Part shown: in pieces, positions 10,224 to 21,169 of the stretch | Layout: each line of letters starts with the position of its first letter | Numbering within the stretch: the stretch's first letter is position 1 | Source: Siphonodentalium dalli | Lineage: Eukaryota; Mollusca; Scaphopoda; Gadilida; Siphonodentaliidae | Length of the DNA stretch: 64,000 nucleotides | Assembly: GCA_032622095.1 (NCBI GenBank) | Contig: CP136066.1 | Coordinates: forward strand, 203,816,978-203,880,977 | Direction: 5' to 3' | Made by a program: the position numbers and the translations under genes | Notes under the pieces: generated by a model | Databases searched by the model: none | The model's input: the letters and a program-made list of their open reading frames with translations, nothing else | Told to the model about the DNA's origin: nothing

Positions 10224-10865
10224 TGTTCAACACCTTATTTTAAAGCCTGTCTATATCTTGACTGGTCCCAGGACTGTAAACCTTGCCATCGCTCTGCTTT
10301 GGACGTCGTTATTATAGACCGGTATGGACTATCGCCATTTTGGATCTCTGGTCAGAGTTCTGACCGGGACTAAAATAGAACAGTGAAAGCTGATTGACTG
10401 AAGTGATTTGTGTGTTGTGTTCAAAGACACAAGTTTCACTATATACTGCCGATTTCTGATGGAAATAAATTATCAAAACAAATTATTTTGATATCCTGCT
10501 TCGTATCGGTGAATCTATATTTTAAATAAGTAAACTATTTTCGCAGAACACACGAGGCAACGTATTGTGTTTTGATGGGTATCTCAGTGTTGCTGTTGGC
10601 TCTCCGTCGTTATATTTGGATCGATGACGCAAAAGACATCATCTACTTAAAGATGACGATAGTCCGTACTGGTCTCTTATGGGAGGCACGTCATAGATCG
10701 ATAGCGTTGTAGTGTTTCACATATGAGCCAGGGACGAGTCTAGTCTATATCCAACCAAAAGTCAATGTGACTTAATACAGGTGTAGCTGAGAGAGTTTAC
10801 GGTTAATATGTTATGATACACCCGAGTCAAATAACCTGACATAACATACATGGATCTATTCCTTC
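10224..10865. other. No recognised feature
   Basis: About 640 bp of apparently unique non-coding sequence. Confidence 0.55.
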
Positions 10866-10944
10866 ACATCTAACCTTATAAGCGTGGCCCCCGGGTGGGT
10901 GAGACAGACATCGTAAAACATTTATTCCAGGAGTCAAGGCTTAA

Positions 10945-11325
10945 CCCTTTACCCAACAGAAGGGCCCTGTGCCAATGCATTCTCTTATATATGCGAGTCG
11001 ACCATAGGTCGCCTCGCATATATAAGAGAATGCATTGGCTTAACACATTAAAAATTATAAAATTGTTAAAGAATGTAAGAAAAAATGGTAAAAAAAGATT
11101 TTTTTAGGCCAATGCATTCTCTTATATATGCGAGGCGACCTATGGTCGACTCGCATATATAAGAGAATGCATTGGCACAGGGCATAACTGTAACTATCAC
11201 AATGTGGTCAAGGAGCCGGTTCCAATGATATCCATATTTGTATGGTTCTATTGAGACAGACCGAAGATATTTTAGGCTGTTGAAGCTTTATTTGGCCGGT
11301 TTTGGCCGGTTTGTTGGGTAAAGGG
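10945..11325. mobile_element. TTAA-A MITE
   Basis: TTAA at 10941-10944 and 11326-11329. Full structure: CCCTTTACCCAACAGAAGGG end, hairpin, AT-rich spacer, inverse hairpin, GGCCGGTTTTGGCCGGTTTG and TTGGGTAAAGGG. Confidence 0.92.
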
Positions 11326-11555
11326 TTAATGCTCTAAATAATCGACCCCATAGCCACAGCAGAATTATAGGTAATTTTTCAGGATTTAGTCGGAAATATG
11401 GCTTGTTGCCATTCATCGAAAAGTTCTCCCCGAGAGCTTTCCGATGAGGGGAGAGCTTTCCGATGAATGGCAACAAGCCATATTTCCGACTAAATCCTGA
11501 ACAGTTGACCATAATTCTGCTGTGGTTAAGGAGTCGATTATTTAGAGCATTACTG
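11326..11555. mobile_element. TA-hairpin MITE with expanded loop
   Basis: The left end lacks CAG and abuts the TTAA-A element. The right end GAGCATTACTG is intact. The loop carries an extra copy of GAGAGCTTTCCGATGA. Its right flank TAATACTGTTTCATGTTGTA is shared with the copy ending at 12,445. Confidence 0.88.
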
Positions 11556-11584
11556 TAATACTGTTTCATGTTGTAAGTAACTTA

Positions 11585-11989
11585 TCAAAATATGGATATC
11601 ATTGGAACCGGCTCCTTGACCACATGGTGATAGTTACAGTTATGCCCTGTGCCAATGCATTCTCTTATATATGCGAGTCGACCTAATTATAAGCTGTACC
11701 TAAATCCAACCATTTATGGGGCCATCTCCTACTAAACGCAACAGAAAAATCCATTTAAAGAATTACTATGAGTTAAAAATGATAGTTAAATAAACTCACG
11801 TACACAAAGAACCATGTATGACAGAATGCATTTTAACACTTTTTACCATTTTTTCTTACATTCTTTAACAATTTTATAATTTTTAATGTGTTAAGCCAAT
11901 GCATTCTCTTATATATGCGAGGCGACCTATGGTCGACTCGCCTATATAAGAGAATGCATTGGCACAGGACCCTTCTGTTGGGTAAAGGG
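11585..11989. mobile_element. TTAA-A MITE, reversed, disrupted
   Basis: Begins inside the element (ATATGGATATCATTGGAACC). The first hairpin is broken after GCGAGTCGACC by about 140 bp of foreign sequence (11,690-11,830), and it continues with spacer, second hairpin and GTTGGGTAAAGGG before TTAA (11990-11993). Confidence 0.82.
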
Positions 11990-12066
11990 TTAAGGCATGA
12001 GATAAAGGGACAAAAAATAGGGTCAGGAGGGGATGTAAATCTAGCAATTTTTTATATTGGCCTTAA

Positions 12067-12232
12067 AACTTACGAATTGTTTATGGAGGTTATTCACATC
12101 TGACCTTATATTAAAAGTGTGGATGACATTGAGACGATTTACTGTAGGATTGATACATGGCCAATCTCATGTTCTGTGGCGTTTGGTAATGCTTATTGAT
12201 CTTGTATTACTGGGGGGGTCATGGCTGATGTA
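12067..12232. repeat. Local repeat, copy 2 of 3
   Basis: Homologous to 9,826-10,031 (TACATGGCCAATCTCATGTTC, GCTTATTGATCTTGT) and likewise followed by a TA-hairpin element. Confidence 0.68.
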
Positions 12233-12445
12233 CAGTAACGCTCTAAGTCATCAACTTCTTAACCACAGCAGAATTATGGGTAACTTTTCAGGATTTAGTC
12301 GGAAATATGGCTTGTTGCCATTCATCGGAAAGCTCTCAGGGAGAGCTTTCCGATGAATGGCAACAAGCCATATTTCCGATTAAATCCTGAAAAGTTACCC
12401 ATAATACTGCTGTGGTTAAGAAGTCGATTACTTAGAGCATTACTG
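12233..12445. mobile_element. TA-hairpin MITE
   Basis: CAGTAACGCTCTAAGTCATC...CTTAGAGCATTACTG between TA dinucleotides. Loop CTCTCAGGGAGAG. Confidence 0.93.
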
Positions 12446-12487
12446 TAATACTGTCTCATGTTGTAAGTAACATATCAAATCTCCTCC

Positions 12488-12911
12488 CAAGCCTGCAAAT
12501 AGTGCGGCTGTTATTTGTAAAATGAGGTCCCCTAGTGTTCGGTGGGCTAGCATCACCAAACTCACCCTCTGGGGACCTCATTCTGCTTAGACCTGATATT
12601 ATGGGAAGTATCTATTGTCTCAAATTAACAATGTTTTTAGTTTCTTTTTCATTTCTGTTCAGTTTCTATATCCCCCTAATTTGCAGGAGATAAAATGCAT
12701 AATAGAGGTGACTAATGGCTGAACATCACCAAATTTAACTGGGGAACTTCAATCTGATCCCAGGTCTCCCATAGCAGTTGAGGCCTAAAGCAGAATGAGG
12801 TTCCCAGAGGTTGAATTTGGTGATGCTATCCTGCCATGCAGGATAGCATCACTAAATTCACCTTCTGCGGACCTCATTCTGCAAATGACAGACAAACTAT
12901 TTGCAGGCTTG
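12488..12911. mobile_element. hAT-A MITE
   Basis: CAAGCCTGCAAATAGTGCGG at left and ACTATTTGCAGGCTTG at right. The first hairpin is partly deleted, the second complete. No clear target duplication remains. Confidence 0.88.
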
Positions 12912-13149
12912 GTTGTATGTATTAAATATAAAATTATTCAAAGCCTCCTCCCAGGCAAGATGCCAGGACATCGGAGTCAAGTAGCCTGATATCACATATC
13001 TATTCCTTGTTTAGTAACCAGATATTCACAGATATTTTATGCTGGGTTCATGCTGCCGTTTGACAAATTTGGTAGTTGCAAAAATAATCTGCATTTGGCA
13101 AAACATTTTTCATTTGGTAATTCACTTTTTAATTCCTCAAGAAAGTTGA

Positions 13150-13290
13150 AAAATGTTGTCAATAAATACCATTAATTTACCATGAATATCCATGGTTAAA
13201 AAGTATGAATAACCATGAATATTCATGGGTAAATAAACATGGTTATTCATGAATTATCCTTGAATAACCATGAATAATTCATGGTCAGGA
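13150..13290. repeat. Cluster of short palindromes built on ACCATGAATATTCATGG
   Basis: The words CCATGAATATTCATGG, ACCATGAATAATTCATGG and AACATGGTTATTCATG recur about seven times in both orientations within 140 bp. No termini or known class recognised. Confidence 0.7.
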
Positions 13291-13330
13291 AACTGGGGAT
13301 GTCCTTATTAAACAATCCAACGAACCTGCC

Positions 13331-13457
13331 TACAGCAGAATGAGGTTCCCAGAGGGTGAATTTGGTGATGCTAGCCCACTATGCGGGGTAGCATCACTAA
13401 ATTCACCCTCTGGGAACCTCATTCTTCAAATGACAGACACCCTATTTCAAGGCTTGG
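13331..13457. mobile_element. hAT-A MITE, short form
   Basis: One complete hairpin (CAGAATGAGGTTCCCAGAGG...) and the right end CCCTATTTCAAGGCTTG. The left terminus is missing. Confidence 0.83.
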
Positions 13458-13534
13458 TGACATGTGCAAGCACAGAAAAGACAATATTCAAAAGTACTTA
13501 ATTAAATTATTTTTCCCCTCCCACTATAGATTAA

Positions 13535-13788
13535 CCTTTTGTCAGCCATTTCATGATGGGAGATGCACTGGTGCAGCATTAAAGATCATGTGCCAGTGCA
13601 TTCTCTTATATTACGAGAGTCTCCCATATATAAGAGAATGCACTGGCTTACAAGGTCAAGGTATATATTGTTAGGCCAATGCATTCTCTTATATATGCGA
13701 GGCTCACTATGGGAGACTCGCATATATAATAGAATGCATTGGCACTGGGTTTTCGCAAAACTTCACGAAGCTCCCGTCATGGAAGGGT
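13535..13788. mobile_element. TTAA-B MITE, reversed
   Basis: TTAA at 13531-13534. Right-to-left structure: CATTTCATGATGGGAG, hairpin, TTACAAGGTCAAGGTATATA linker, hairpin, GAAGCTCCCGTCATGGAAGG. Confidence 0.87.
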
Positions 13789-13906
13789 CACTAAATGGAT
13801 TCTCATATCCAGTTATGAAAATATACATTGGAATAGTCAATTGCTCATCTGGAGAGGTGTTCACGAAATGTAAGCAGATGACAGATAGATCATAAGATAA
13901 TACAAG
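13786..13906. mobile_element. TTAA-E MITE fragment
   Basis: CACTAAATGGATTCTCATAT, ATACATTGGAATAGTC and AAGCAGATGACAGATAGA match E copies at 38,801-39,023. Confidence 0.65.
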
Positions 13907-13937
13907 TACAGTAATGCCCTAAATAATTTACCCCTTA

Positions 13938-14601
13938 GTGCCACCGCACACGCTGCGATTAAAATTGTAAGTGGGGAAAATAAAAAGTGGAACATCCAAT
14001 GCGCATGCCCACGACAATATCGTAGCCAAATCGTAGCGATCAAGCACTGTTTTATTTTTACCAGGAAAATCATGGCAACGCGCGTGATCGTAGCTGTCAC
14101 ATGACCAATGTCGCACTGGTCATGTTGTAAATACCACGAAAAAATTCAAAAATGGCGCAAAGTTCACAAACTTCTTGGACTTACAAAAACGAGGCCACAT
14201 TGGTGGAGATGTGGCACGGCAGGAAGTTCAGGCCTATACCACATATCAGCCATCTGCTATGCAGAAAAGGAGAAGATCCGAGTGCTGCCGCATTTGTTGA
14301 AAGTGGGGCAGCTGTGGAGTTGCAGGTACAAACAAGTAAAAATTAAAAAATATTCAATTTCACTTGAACTTTCAAGTTCAACTTGTTAGTTTAGAAAATT
14401 GAGATACACGCCATGCATATATATATATGATTGCATAATGCGGAGAATGTGAAATAACATTTTGCTAGATCATGTGCTCGATCACGTGGATTAAATCGTA
14501 GCTGCATACATCGCAACACCGTAGCGTCTGCGATCAAGTCATTTTTCTCCACCTGCGATTTTCCCCACTTACGATTTTAAGCGCAGCGTGTGCTGTGGCA
14601 C
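13938..14601 (+). mobile_element. Non-autonomous PIF/Harbinger-like element (664 bp)
   Basis: Terminal inverted repeats of 43 bp with three mismatches: left starts GTGCCACCGCACACGCTGCG and right ends CAGCGTGTGCTGTGGCAC. A TTA target duplication is present on both sides (13935-13937, 14602-14604). The 3-bp TWA duplication is the hallmark of PIF/Harbinger elements. Subterminal ATCGTAGC/GCTACGAT words repeat inside. No transposase is present. Confidence 0.87.
14152..14346 (+). pseudogene. Short Myb/SANT-like frame inside the Harbinger-like element
   Basis: 64 codons from ATG at 14152. The first part, SSQTSWTYKNEATLVEMWHG, resembles the opening of Myb/SANT-like DNA-binding domains of Harbinger second proteins and their host relatives (a W-T-x-x-E-x-x-x-L-I/V-x-x-W pattern). 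The remainder (RKFRPIPHISHLLCRK...) does not continue the domain. A frameshift or deletion is likely, because another frame is open across the same span. I read it as a decayed fragment of the element's DNA-binding gene. Identification rests on about 15 residues. Confidence 0.4.
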
Positions 14602-14634
14602 TTAAACACAGCAGAATTATGGGTAATATTTTTA

Positions 14635-15365
14635 CAAAGCGATAGTGGCATAGTGCGTAACCTATCAGCAAGGGACTAGTCAAATGTATGGCATAGGCAA
14701 TGTAAAAATACATGTATGTGTTCCATAATAATTTTATCGCCGACGATGCAGACTGATCACATTATACCAGAATCGTGTTCAAACCGGTCCAAAAATAATT
14801 GTCAGATTTGCGTGGGACAAGTTTGTCAACTTATACCATAGTATTATATATCCTATTGAAATGGCATGTGAATGGCACGTTCCACAAAGACAACTGATGC
14901 ACCGCATTATTTTATACGATACACGTTTCATATTTCTGTCATTAACTCCCTGTTATTATTAGATTAATTTCATAGCAGACAAAATTTTAATCGGCAATTT
15001 AACAGGTGTTTGTCCATAAGAAAGACACCGCTGATTGAGATTGATATCGTATATGTCCTTGACAATCTGACAAATCCGCCTCAAGCGAAGTGGGTGGAAG
15101 CAGCAAAGACAATATGCTGTCGTACTTTATCAGATCCACAAACAATAGAACACAAGATTATGTGCAATTTAAATGCTAATATTCGAGCCGGAGAAAAAGT
15201 GTTGACATCCCCGGCAATTGTGCCATATGGATTTGACAGGTTATGAATAGTCCGATTAAGCTGTGGTAAAACTAGGCCACCGGCTGCCCGGAGTAATATT
15301 TTCAGTATGGAGACTGATTGAGAACTGAGAAAATGCACAAATGTTTTGAGTGGGAGTTATGCCTC
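14635..15365. other. No recognised gene
   Basis: About 730 bp. Opposite-strand frames at 15,010-15,246 (+) and 15,081-15,338 (-) overlap and neither matches a family I know. The plus frame includes DNLTNPPQAKWVEAAKTICC. I do not call a gene. Confidence 0.4.
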
Positions 15366-15370
15366 CTAGC

Positions 15371-16580
15371 TTCCCATACATGTTACATGAATGTGAATAA
15401 CTATATCTGTATTAAAGTGACGAGGGACATTGCCATACATGTATACATGTTACATGAATGTGAATAGTCATGTCTGTATTAAGTGATGAGGGACATTGCC
15501 ATACATGTTACGTGAATGTGAATAACCATGTCTGTATTAAAGTGACAAGGGACATTGCCATACATGTTACATGAATGTGAATAACCATGTCTGTATTAAA
15601 GTGACAAGGGACATTGCCATACATGTTAAGTGAATGCGAATAACCAAGTCTGTATTAAAGTGACAAGGGACATTGCCATACATGTTACGTGAATGTGAAT
15701 AACCATGTCTGTATTAAAGTGACAAGGGACATTGCCATACATGTTACGTGAATGTGAATAACCATATCTGTATTAAGTGATGAGGGACATTGCCATACAT
15801 GTTATGTGAATGTGAATAACCATGTCTGTATTAAAGTGACAAGGGACATTGCCATACATGTTACGTGAATGTGAATAACCATATCTGTATTAAGTGATGA
15901 GGGACATTGCCATACATGTTACATGAATGTGAATAACTATATCTGTATTAAAGTGACGAGGGACATTGCCATACATGTATACATGTTACGTGAATGTGAA
16001 TAACCATGTCTGTATTAAAGTGACAAGGGACATTGCCATACATGTTACGTGAATGTGAATAACCATGTCTGTATTAAAGTGACAAGGGACATTGCCATAC
16101 ATGTTACGTGAATGTGAATAACCATGTCTGTATTAAAGTGACAAGGGACATTGCCATACATGTTACGTGAATGTGAATAACCATGTCTGTATTAAAGTGA
16201 CGAGGGACATTGCCATACATGTATACATGTTACATGAATGTGAATAACCATGTCTGTATTAAAGTGACGAGGGACATTGCCATACATGTATACATGTTAC
16301 ATGAATGTGAATAACCATGTCTGTATTAAAGTGACGAGGGACATTGCCATACATGTATACATGTTACATGAATGTGAATAACCATGTCTGTATTAAGTGA
16401 TGAGGGACATTGCCATACATGTATACATGTTACGTGAATGTGAATAACCATGTCTGTATTAAAGTGACAAGGGACATTGCCATACATGTTACGTGAATGT
16501 GAATAACCATATCTGTATTAAGTGATGAGGGACATTGCCATACATGTTACGTGAATGTGAATAACCATGTCTGTATTAAA
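15371..16580. repeat. 59-bp minisatellite, about 20 copies with an 8-bp length variant
   Basis: Unit TTAAAGTGACAAGGGACATT + GCCATACATGTTACGTGAAT + GTGAATAACCATGTCTGTA. Some copies read ACATGTATACATG instead of ACATG and others lack one A (ATTAAGTGATGAGG). A degenerate outlying unit lies at about 16,976-17,040. Confidence 0.96.
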
Positions 16581-17490
16581 GATACACACTCCGATTTGAT
16601 GGTCCCTGTATCATCAGATTTCAACAACATTTCTTCAAAAGAAGCTTTAGGTATCAGAATCGATTAATTACAAAACAATAATGCTAACAATTGCTAATGT
16701 CAACTCGAGTATAAAATTTTCCAAAACGTGTGTTACCGTATTTATCAACATTTTGTTCAATGCAATTTGGTATCAAGAGTATATGTCAGTCTGCCCATCG
16801 AATAAATTGCTAGGCTGCAAAATATTCCAGGTGGTGAAAAATAACATATTTCAAAAATTGATATCTGATCACTGAGCTTTGGTGGGTGGGCTTCTCGACT
16901 CGAATCAAAATATTTGTTTACCCACAAAGCCAAAGAAATAGTAATTTAGTAGCGTGAATTTGAATTATGTATCTTTAAAGTGATGTGGAACATTGCCATA
17001 CATGTGAATAATTATGTTTGTAAAAAAGTGTGATGTGAAACACTTCGCTGGATACAGGAACGTTTGCGATGTTCATTAGGCAATAACTGAAGTCGCCAGA
17101 CTCACCACTTTGCAAAAGCGATGAACCACAACACCTCTTTATCCAAACACCAGGTTGTCAAGTGTTGTTTGTTAAATTGGGCAAACTTTCAACTTGAGTT
17201 GTTGAGATTTTCCAGCTGTTACCAGACTGGTTTGTTTATGTTTGTGTGTGAAGGGATTCACACACTTTGTTTAATTACTCTGCTGGTCATAACCCAATTA
17301 CCCCAATGAATCTGCCAGTCATTTCTTAATGAATTGCACGCATGCAGTGATTATTGTTGTTGGTGTAATTGCGAAGTAGTCAAAATTTAATTTTGTTCGC
17401 TGTTCAAATGTGGTGTTCTCTGAAATCACACATTTGATGTGGTTTGGATTTTCGACAACTTAGTTTATTGCTACATTCTTCCAGTGGATA
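16581..17490. other. No recognised feature apart from one outlying satellite unit
   Basis: AT-rich sequence with short frames only and no splice-flanked conserved peptide. Confidence 0.5.
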
Positions 17491-17492
17491 TA

Positions 17493-17532
17493 CAGTAACG
17501 CCCTAATTAATCGACTAATTAGGGCATTACTG
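17493..17532. mobile_element. Minimal 40-bp TA-hairpin element
   Basis: CAGTAACGCCCTAATTAATC followed directly by GACTAATTAGGGCATTACTG, with TA on both sides. It consists only of the two element tips. Confidence 0.85.
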
Positions 17533-17554
17533 TAGCATTTGGGTACGAACTTAA

Positions 17555-17889
17555 CCCTTTGGCGAGTAGAACGACACATATGTCGCTGTACGGTTCGCGA
17601 ATGGAACGACATATATATCGTTTCAGGAAGTGTCATTTTTATATAGACATAACTTCAATTAATCATCTGATTTATAAATGAATCGTATAGGAGTTATTTT
17701 GATTAATATAATGTCCCAATGTATAAGTGCAATAGATTATGATAGCACACGTTAACAAAAAATGCACATTAATTAAAACGAATTATTGGACCCGTTTGAC
17801 CCGAACTTGTTAATAGTTATTGCTATGACGTTGACGTTAAATTTATTCATGACGTCATGGATATGACGTTACAGATACTCTCCAAAGGG
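17555..17889. mobile_element. TTAA-D element, copy 1 of a tandem pair
   Basis: TTAA 17551-17554. Starts CCCTTTGGCGAGTAGAACGA and ends TACTCTCCAAAGGG; TTAA 17890-17893 is shared with copy 2. The interior is not palindromic apart from ACGACATATATATCGTTTC-type words and CATGACGTCATG. Confidence 0.88.
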
Positions 17890-17893
17890 TTAA

Positions 17894-18227
17894 CCCTTTG
17901 GCGAGTAGAACGACACATATGTCGCCGTACAGTTCGCGAATGGAACGACATATATATCGTTTCAGGAAGTGTCATTTTTATGTAGACATAACTTCAATTG
18001 ATCATCTGATTTATAAATGATTTGCATAGGAGTTATTTTGATTAATATAAGGTCCCAATGTATAAGTGCAATAGATTATGATAACACATGTAAACAGAAA
18101 ATACACATAAATTAAAACGAATTATTGGACCTTTTGATCTGAATTTGTTAATAATTATTGCTATGACGTTGACGTTAAACTCACGCATGACGTCATGTAT
18201 ATGACGTTATAGATACTCTCCAAAGGG
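17894..18227. mobile_element. TTAA-D element, copy 2 of a tandem pair
   Basis: Same ends and interior as copy 1 with scattered substitutions. TTAA 18228-18231 on the right. Confidence 0.88.
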
Positions 18228-18247
18228 TTAATAATATTAGTCTTTAA

Positions 18248-18510
18248 CTCCATGACTGGAGCTTCCTGAAATTTTGCAAAAACCCTGTGCCAATGCATTA
18301 TCTTAATACAGGTATATGCAAGTCTGCCATAGGAAGTCTCGCATATGTTAGAGAATACATTGGCTTAACAATATTTATCTTGATTCTTTAAGCCAGGGCA
18401 TTCTCTTATATTTGCAAAGCTCCCTATGGGATATTCACAAATTTATATAAGATAATGCACTGGCACAAGATCTTTAATGTTGCACCAGTGCAGCTCCCAT
18501 CATGAAAGGG
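18248..18510. mobile_element. TTAA-B MITE
   Basis: TTAA at 18244-18247 and 18511-18514. CTCCATGACTGGAGCTTCCT, two diverged hairpins, CAGCTCCCATCATGAAAGGG. Confidence 0.87.
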
Positions 18511-18654
18511 TTAACATGTTAATGACAAGGCCCCCCCCCCCCCAGTGACTCAGTCTGCAAGATGCATACCAGAAGTGTATTACATGTTCATGTATATACA
18601 GACAGAACACAAATCATAATAGAGAATATTTATATTTAGCATAGAAAGGGTTAG

Positions 18655-18885
18655 CCCTTTCATGATGGGTGCCGCACTGGTGCAGCATTAAAGATCCTGT
18701 GCCAGTGCATTATCTTATATATGTGAGTCTCTCATGGCGAGCCTCACATATATAAGAGAATGCACTGGCTTACAAGGTCAAGGTAAATATTGTTGGGCCA
18801 ATGTATTCTCTTACATATGCGAGGCTCCCATATATAAGAGAATGCATTGGTACAGGGTTTCAGGAAGCTCCAGTCACTGGAAGAG
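18655..18885. mobile_element. TTAA-B MITE, reversed
   Basis: CCCTTTCATGATGGGTGCCG at left (preceded by TTAG), two hairpins, CTCCAGTCACTGGAAGAG and TTAA (18886-18889). The end of a TTAA-E copy (TTTAGCATAGAAAGGG) directly precedes it. Confidence 0.86.
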
Positions 18886-18889
18886 TTAA

Positions 18890-19363
18890 CCATCAAAGAG
18901 ATGGAGAGATTCAGAAATATTCATAAAAAAGTCGGCAATTTTGTTTGAATAAAAACAAAGTTTGAAAGAACATGGCAGTCTCAAAGAATATAAGATCTGG
19001 GAGAGTGACAAGTAAATAATTAACACTTAAATTGATAGCATGTCCATCATCACGTCCTTGTGAGAAATACAAACAAAAACATCTCCTATGTACTCTGACC
19101 ACACAAGAAGACTTAATTAAATCGTAATCAAATTGTAATCAAATCGACAAAGTGATGACATGAATATTTGATTGGCTGATCTCTCCTTTGACTACAGGTT
19201 GTTCTCATGAGGTCATGCCACCGGATCTTCGCTATCCTTATAAGTCAATAAATCATGGTCCCAGTTGGGGTCATCATTGAGTTGCTTAACGTGCAGACAT
19301 GCAGTAATATTGCTCTTGTGTGTATAGATAAAGGATGGCTATGGTTTTTATTATATACTGACT
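18890..19363. other. No recognised feature
   Basis: Non-coding sequence without known element ends. Confidence 0.5.
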
Positions 19364-19450
19364 GAGAGCTTTCCGATGAATGGCAACAAGCCATATTTCC
19401 GACTAAATCCTGAAAAGTTACCCATAATTCTGCTGTGGTTAAGGGGTTGA
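19364..19450. mobile_element. TA-hairpin MITE, right half only, end missing
   Basis: GAGAGCTTTCCGATGAATGG to CTGCTGTGGTTAAGGGGTTG. The terminal CATTACTG is lost. Confidence 0.83.
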
Positions 19451-19906
19451 TTGACATTCAATGTTTTCGATAGTTCTGTCCCCAATCCGATAATCCACTT
19501 CCTAATTTTAGTACACCCACTATCGCTACGAATTCCAGAAATCTATTTTTAGCATGCAGACTATTCCATGAAGGTAATTCGAAAGTCATCTCCACCTCGC
19601 AGGAAAAGTGCAACACTTTTGTTCCAAATGCCTTGGTAATTGACAACTGGCGCGCAATAAAAGATTGTAAGCAATTAATTTATGTTATTTGTGATTGTTT
19701 CCATATATTTTATGTGAGGATTTATTTCTGTTCCTGTATTCGCTGTCAGATCACAACATCTCTTTGATATATTTCGTCAATTCCTTACTTCGTCAAAAAT
19801 CATCGGACCATGACCAAATTCGAACTTGGCCTGCATCTACTCAAATGTGATCCATTTAACAAATATAACTATTTTCTGTTGAATATTGCTCAAGTTATCA
19901 TCTGGA
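19451..19906. other. No recognised feature
   Basis: About 455 bp of unique-looking sequence. Confidence 0.5.
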
Positions 19907-19907
19907 C

Positions 19908-20272
19908 AACTTCTCCCTCATAACCAAGAGGGGAGAACTGACTTCTCCCTTATAACCAAGAGGGGAGAACTCACTTCTCTCTTATAACCAAGAGGGGAGA
20001 ACTGACTTCTCCCTTATAACCAAGAGGGGAGAACTGACTTCTCCCTTATAACCAAGAGGGGAGAACTGACTTCTCCCTTATAACCAAGAGGGAAGAACCG
20101 ACTTCTCCCTTATAACCAAGAGGGGAGAACCGACTTCTCCCTTATAACCAAGAGGGGAGAACCGACTTCTCCCTTATAACCAAGAGGGGAGAACCGACTT
20201 CTCCCTTATAACCAAGAGGGGAGAACCGACTTCTCCCTTATAACCAAGAGGGGAGAACCGACTTCTCCCAAT
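19908..20272. repeat. 32-bp minisatellite, about 11 copies
   Basis: Unit CTCCCTTATAACCAAGAGGG + GAGAACTGACTT. The first half of the array carries ACTGACTT and the second half ACCGACTT, so it is two blocks of homogeneous variants. Confidence 0.95.
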
Positions 20273-20305
20273 TTGAAACCTCTTGGCTGGTCCCGGATTG
20301 GTTAA

Positions 20306-20678
20306 TCCTTTACCCAACAAACCGGCCAAAACCGGCCAAATAAAGCTTCAACAGCCTAAAATATCTTCGGTCTGTCTCAATAGAACCATACAAATATGGA
20401 TATCATTGGAACCGGCTCCTTGACCACATTGTGATAGTTACAGTTATGCCCTGTGCCAATGCATTCTCTTATATATGCGAGTCAGGTCGCCTCGCATATA
20501 TAAGAGAATGCATTGGCCTAAAAAACACTTTTTACCATTTTTTCTTACATTCTTTAACAATTTTATAATTTTTAATGTGTTAAGCCAATGCATTCTCTTA
20601 TATATGCGAGGCGACCTATGGTCGACTGACATATATAAGAGAATGCATTGGCACAGGGCCGTTCTGTTGGGTAAAGGG
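20306..20678. mobile_element. TTAA-A MITE, reversed
   Basis: TTAA 20302-20305 and 20679-20682. TCCTTTACCCAACAAACCGG at left, two hairpins (the first with a shortened centre) and CTGTTGGGTAAAGGG at right. Confidence 0.92.
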
Positions 20679-20766
20679 TTAATCTACTGAGAAATATTGA
20701 ACACATTTTCTTGGAATAAGTTGTCTTTGTGATGGGTGGTCCTGGATATATACAATAAGTTCTTAA

Positions 20767-21009
20767 CCCTTTGAGTGCCAGGTGCGATTTTTGTATCAAC
20801 CCATATACCCTGTGCCAATGCATTCTCTTATATATGCGAGTCGACCATAGGTCGCCTCGCATATATAAGAGAATGCATTGGCTTAACAATTTTTTTTTTA
20901 TTTTTTTTTTTTACAATTTTTTACATTTTTAATATATTTTATTATATTCTTTAACAGACTTATTGTGTAGGTTTAGGGCCGATAATATCGGCCCCTGGCA
21001 CTCAAAGGG
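20767..21009. mobile_element. TTAA-C MITE
   Basis: TTAA 20763-20766 and 21010-21013. CCCTTTGAGTGCCAGGTGCG, one GCATTCTCTTATATATGCGAG hairpin with the TTAA-A type centre, an AT-rich tail, GGGCCGATAATATCGGCCCC, TGGCACTCAAAGGG. Confidence 0.92.
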
Positions 21010-21169
21010 TTAAAACTAACAAATGAGATGTTGTCTGGGAACAACAAAACAAGGCAAGTGCTTTATATTCTACGCTTGATGCTCCGATATGGAATCAGAG
21101 ATGTGGGTATAAATTAGATTTTGATTGAGAGAAGCATGAACTTTCTAAAAAATCCTAAGACCAGACAAA

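Larger units (their letters stand above)
13909..14634. mobile_element. TA-hairpin MITE half, split by a Harbinger-like insertion
   Basis: CAGTAATGCCCTAAATAATT...CCCC, then the inserted element, then AACACAGCAGAATTATGGGT. The second arm of the hairpin is absent. Confidence 0.85.

Noticed and set aside
15010-15338. Small gene in the 15.0-15.3 kb interval
   Set aside because: Two opposite-strand frames of similar length, no homology recognised, no splice or start support.
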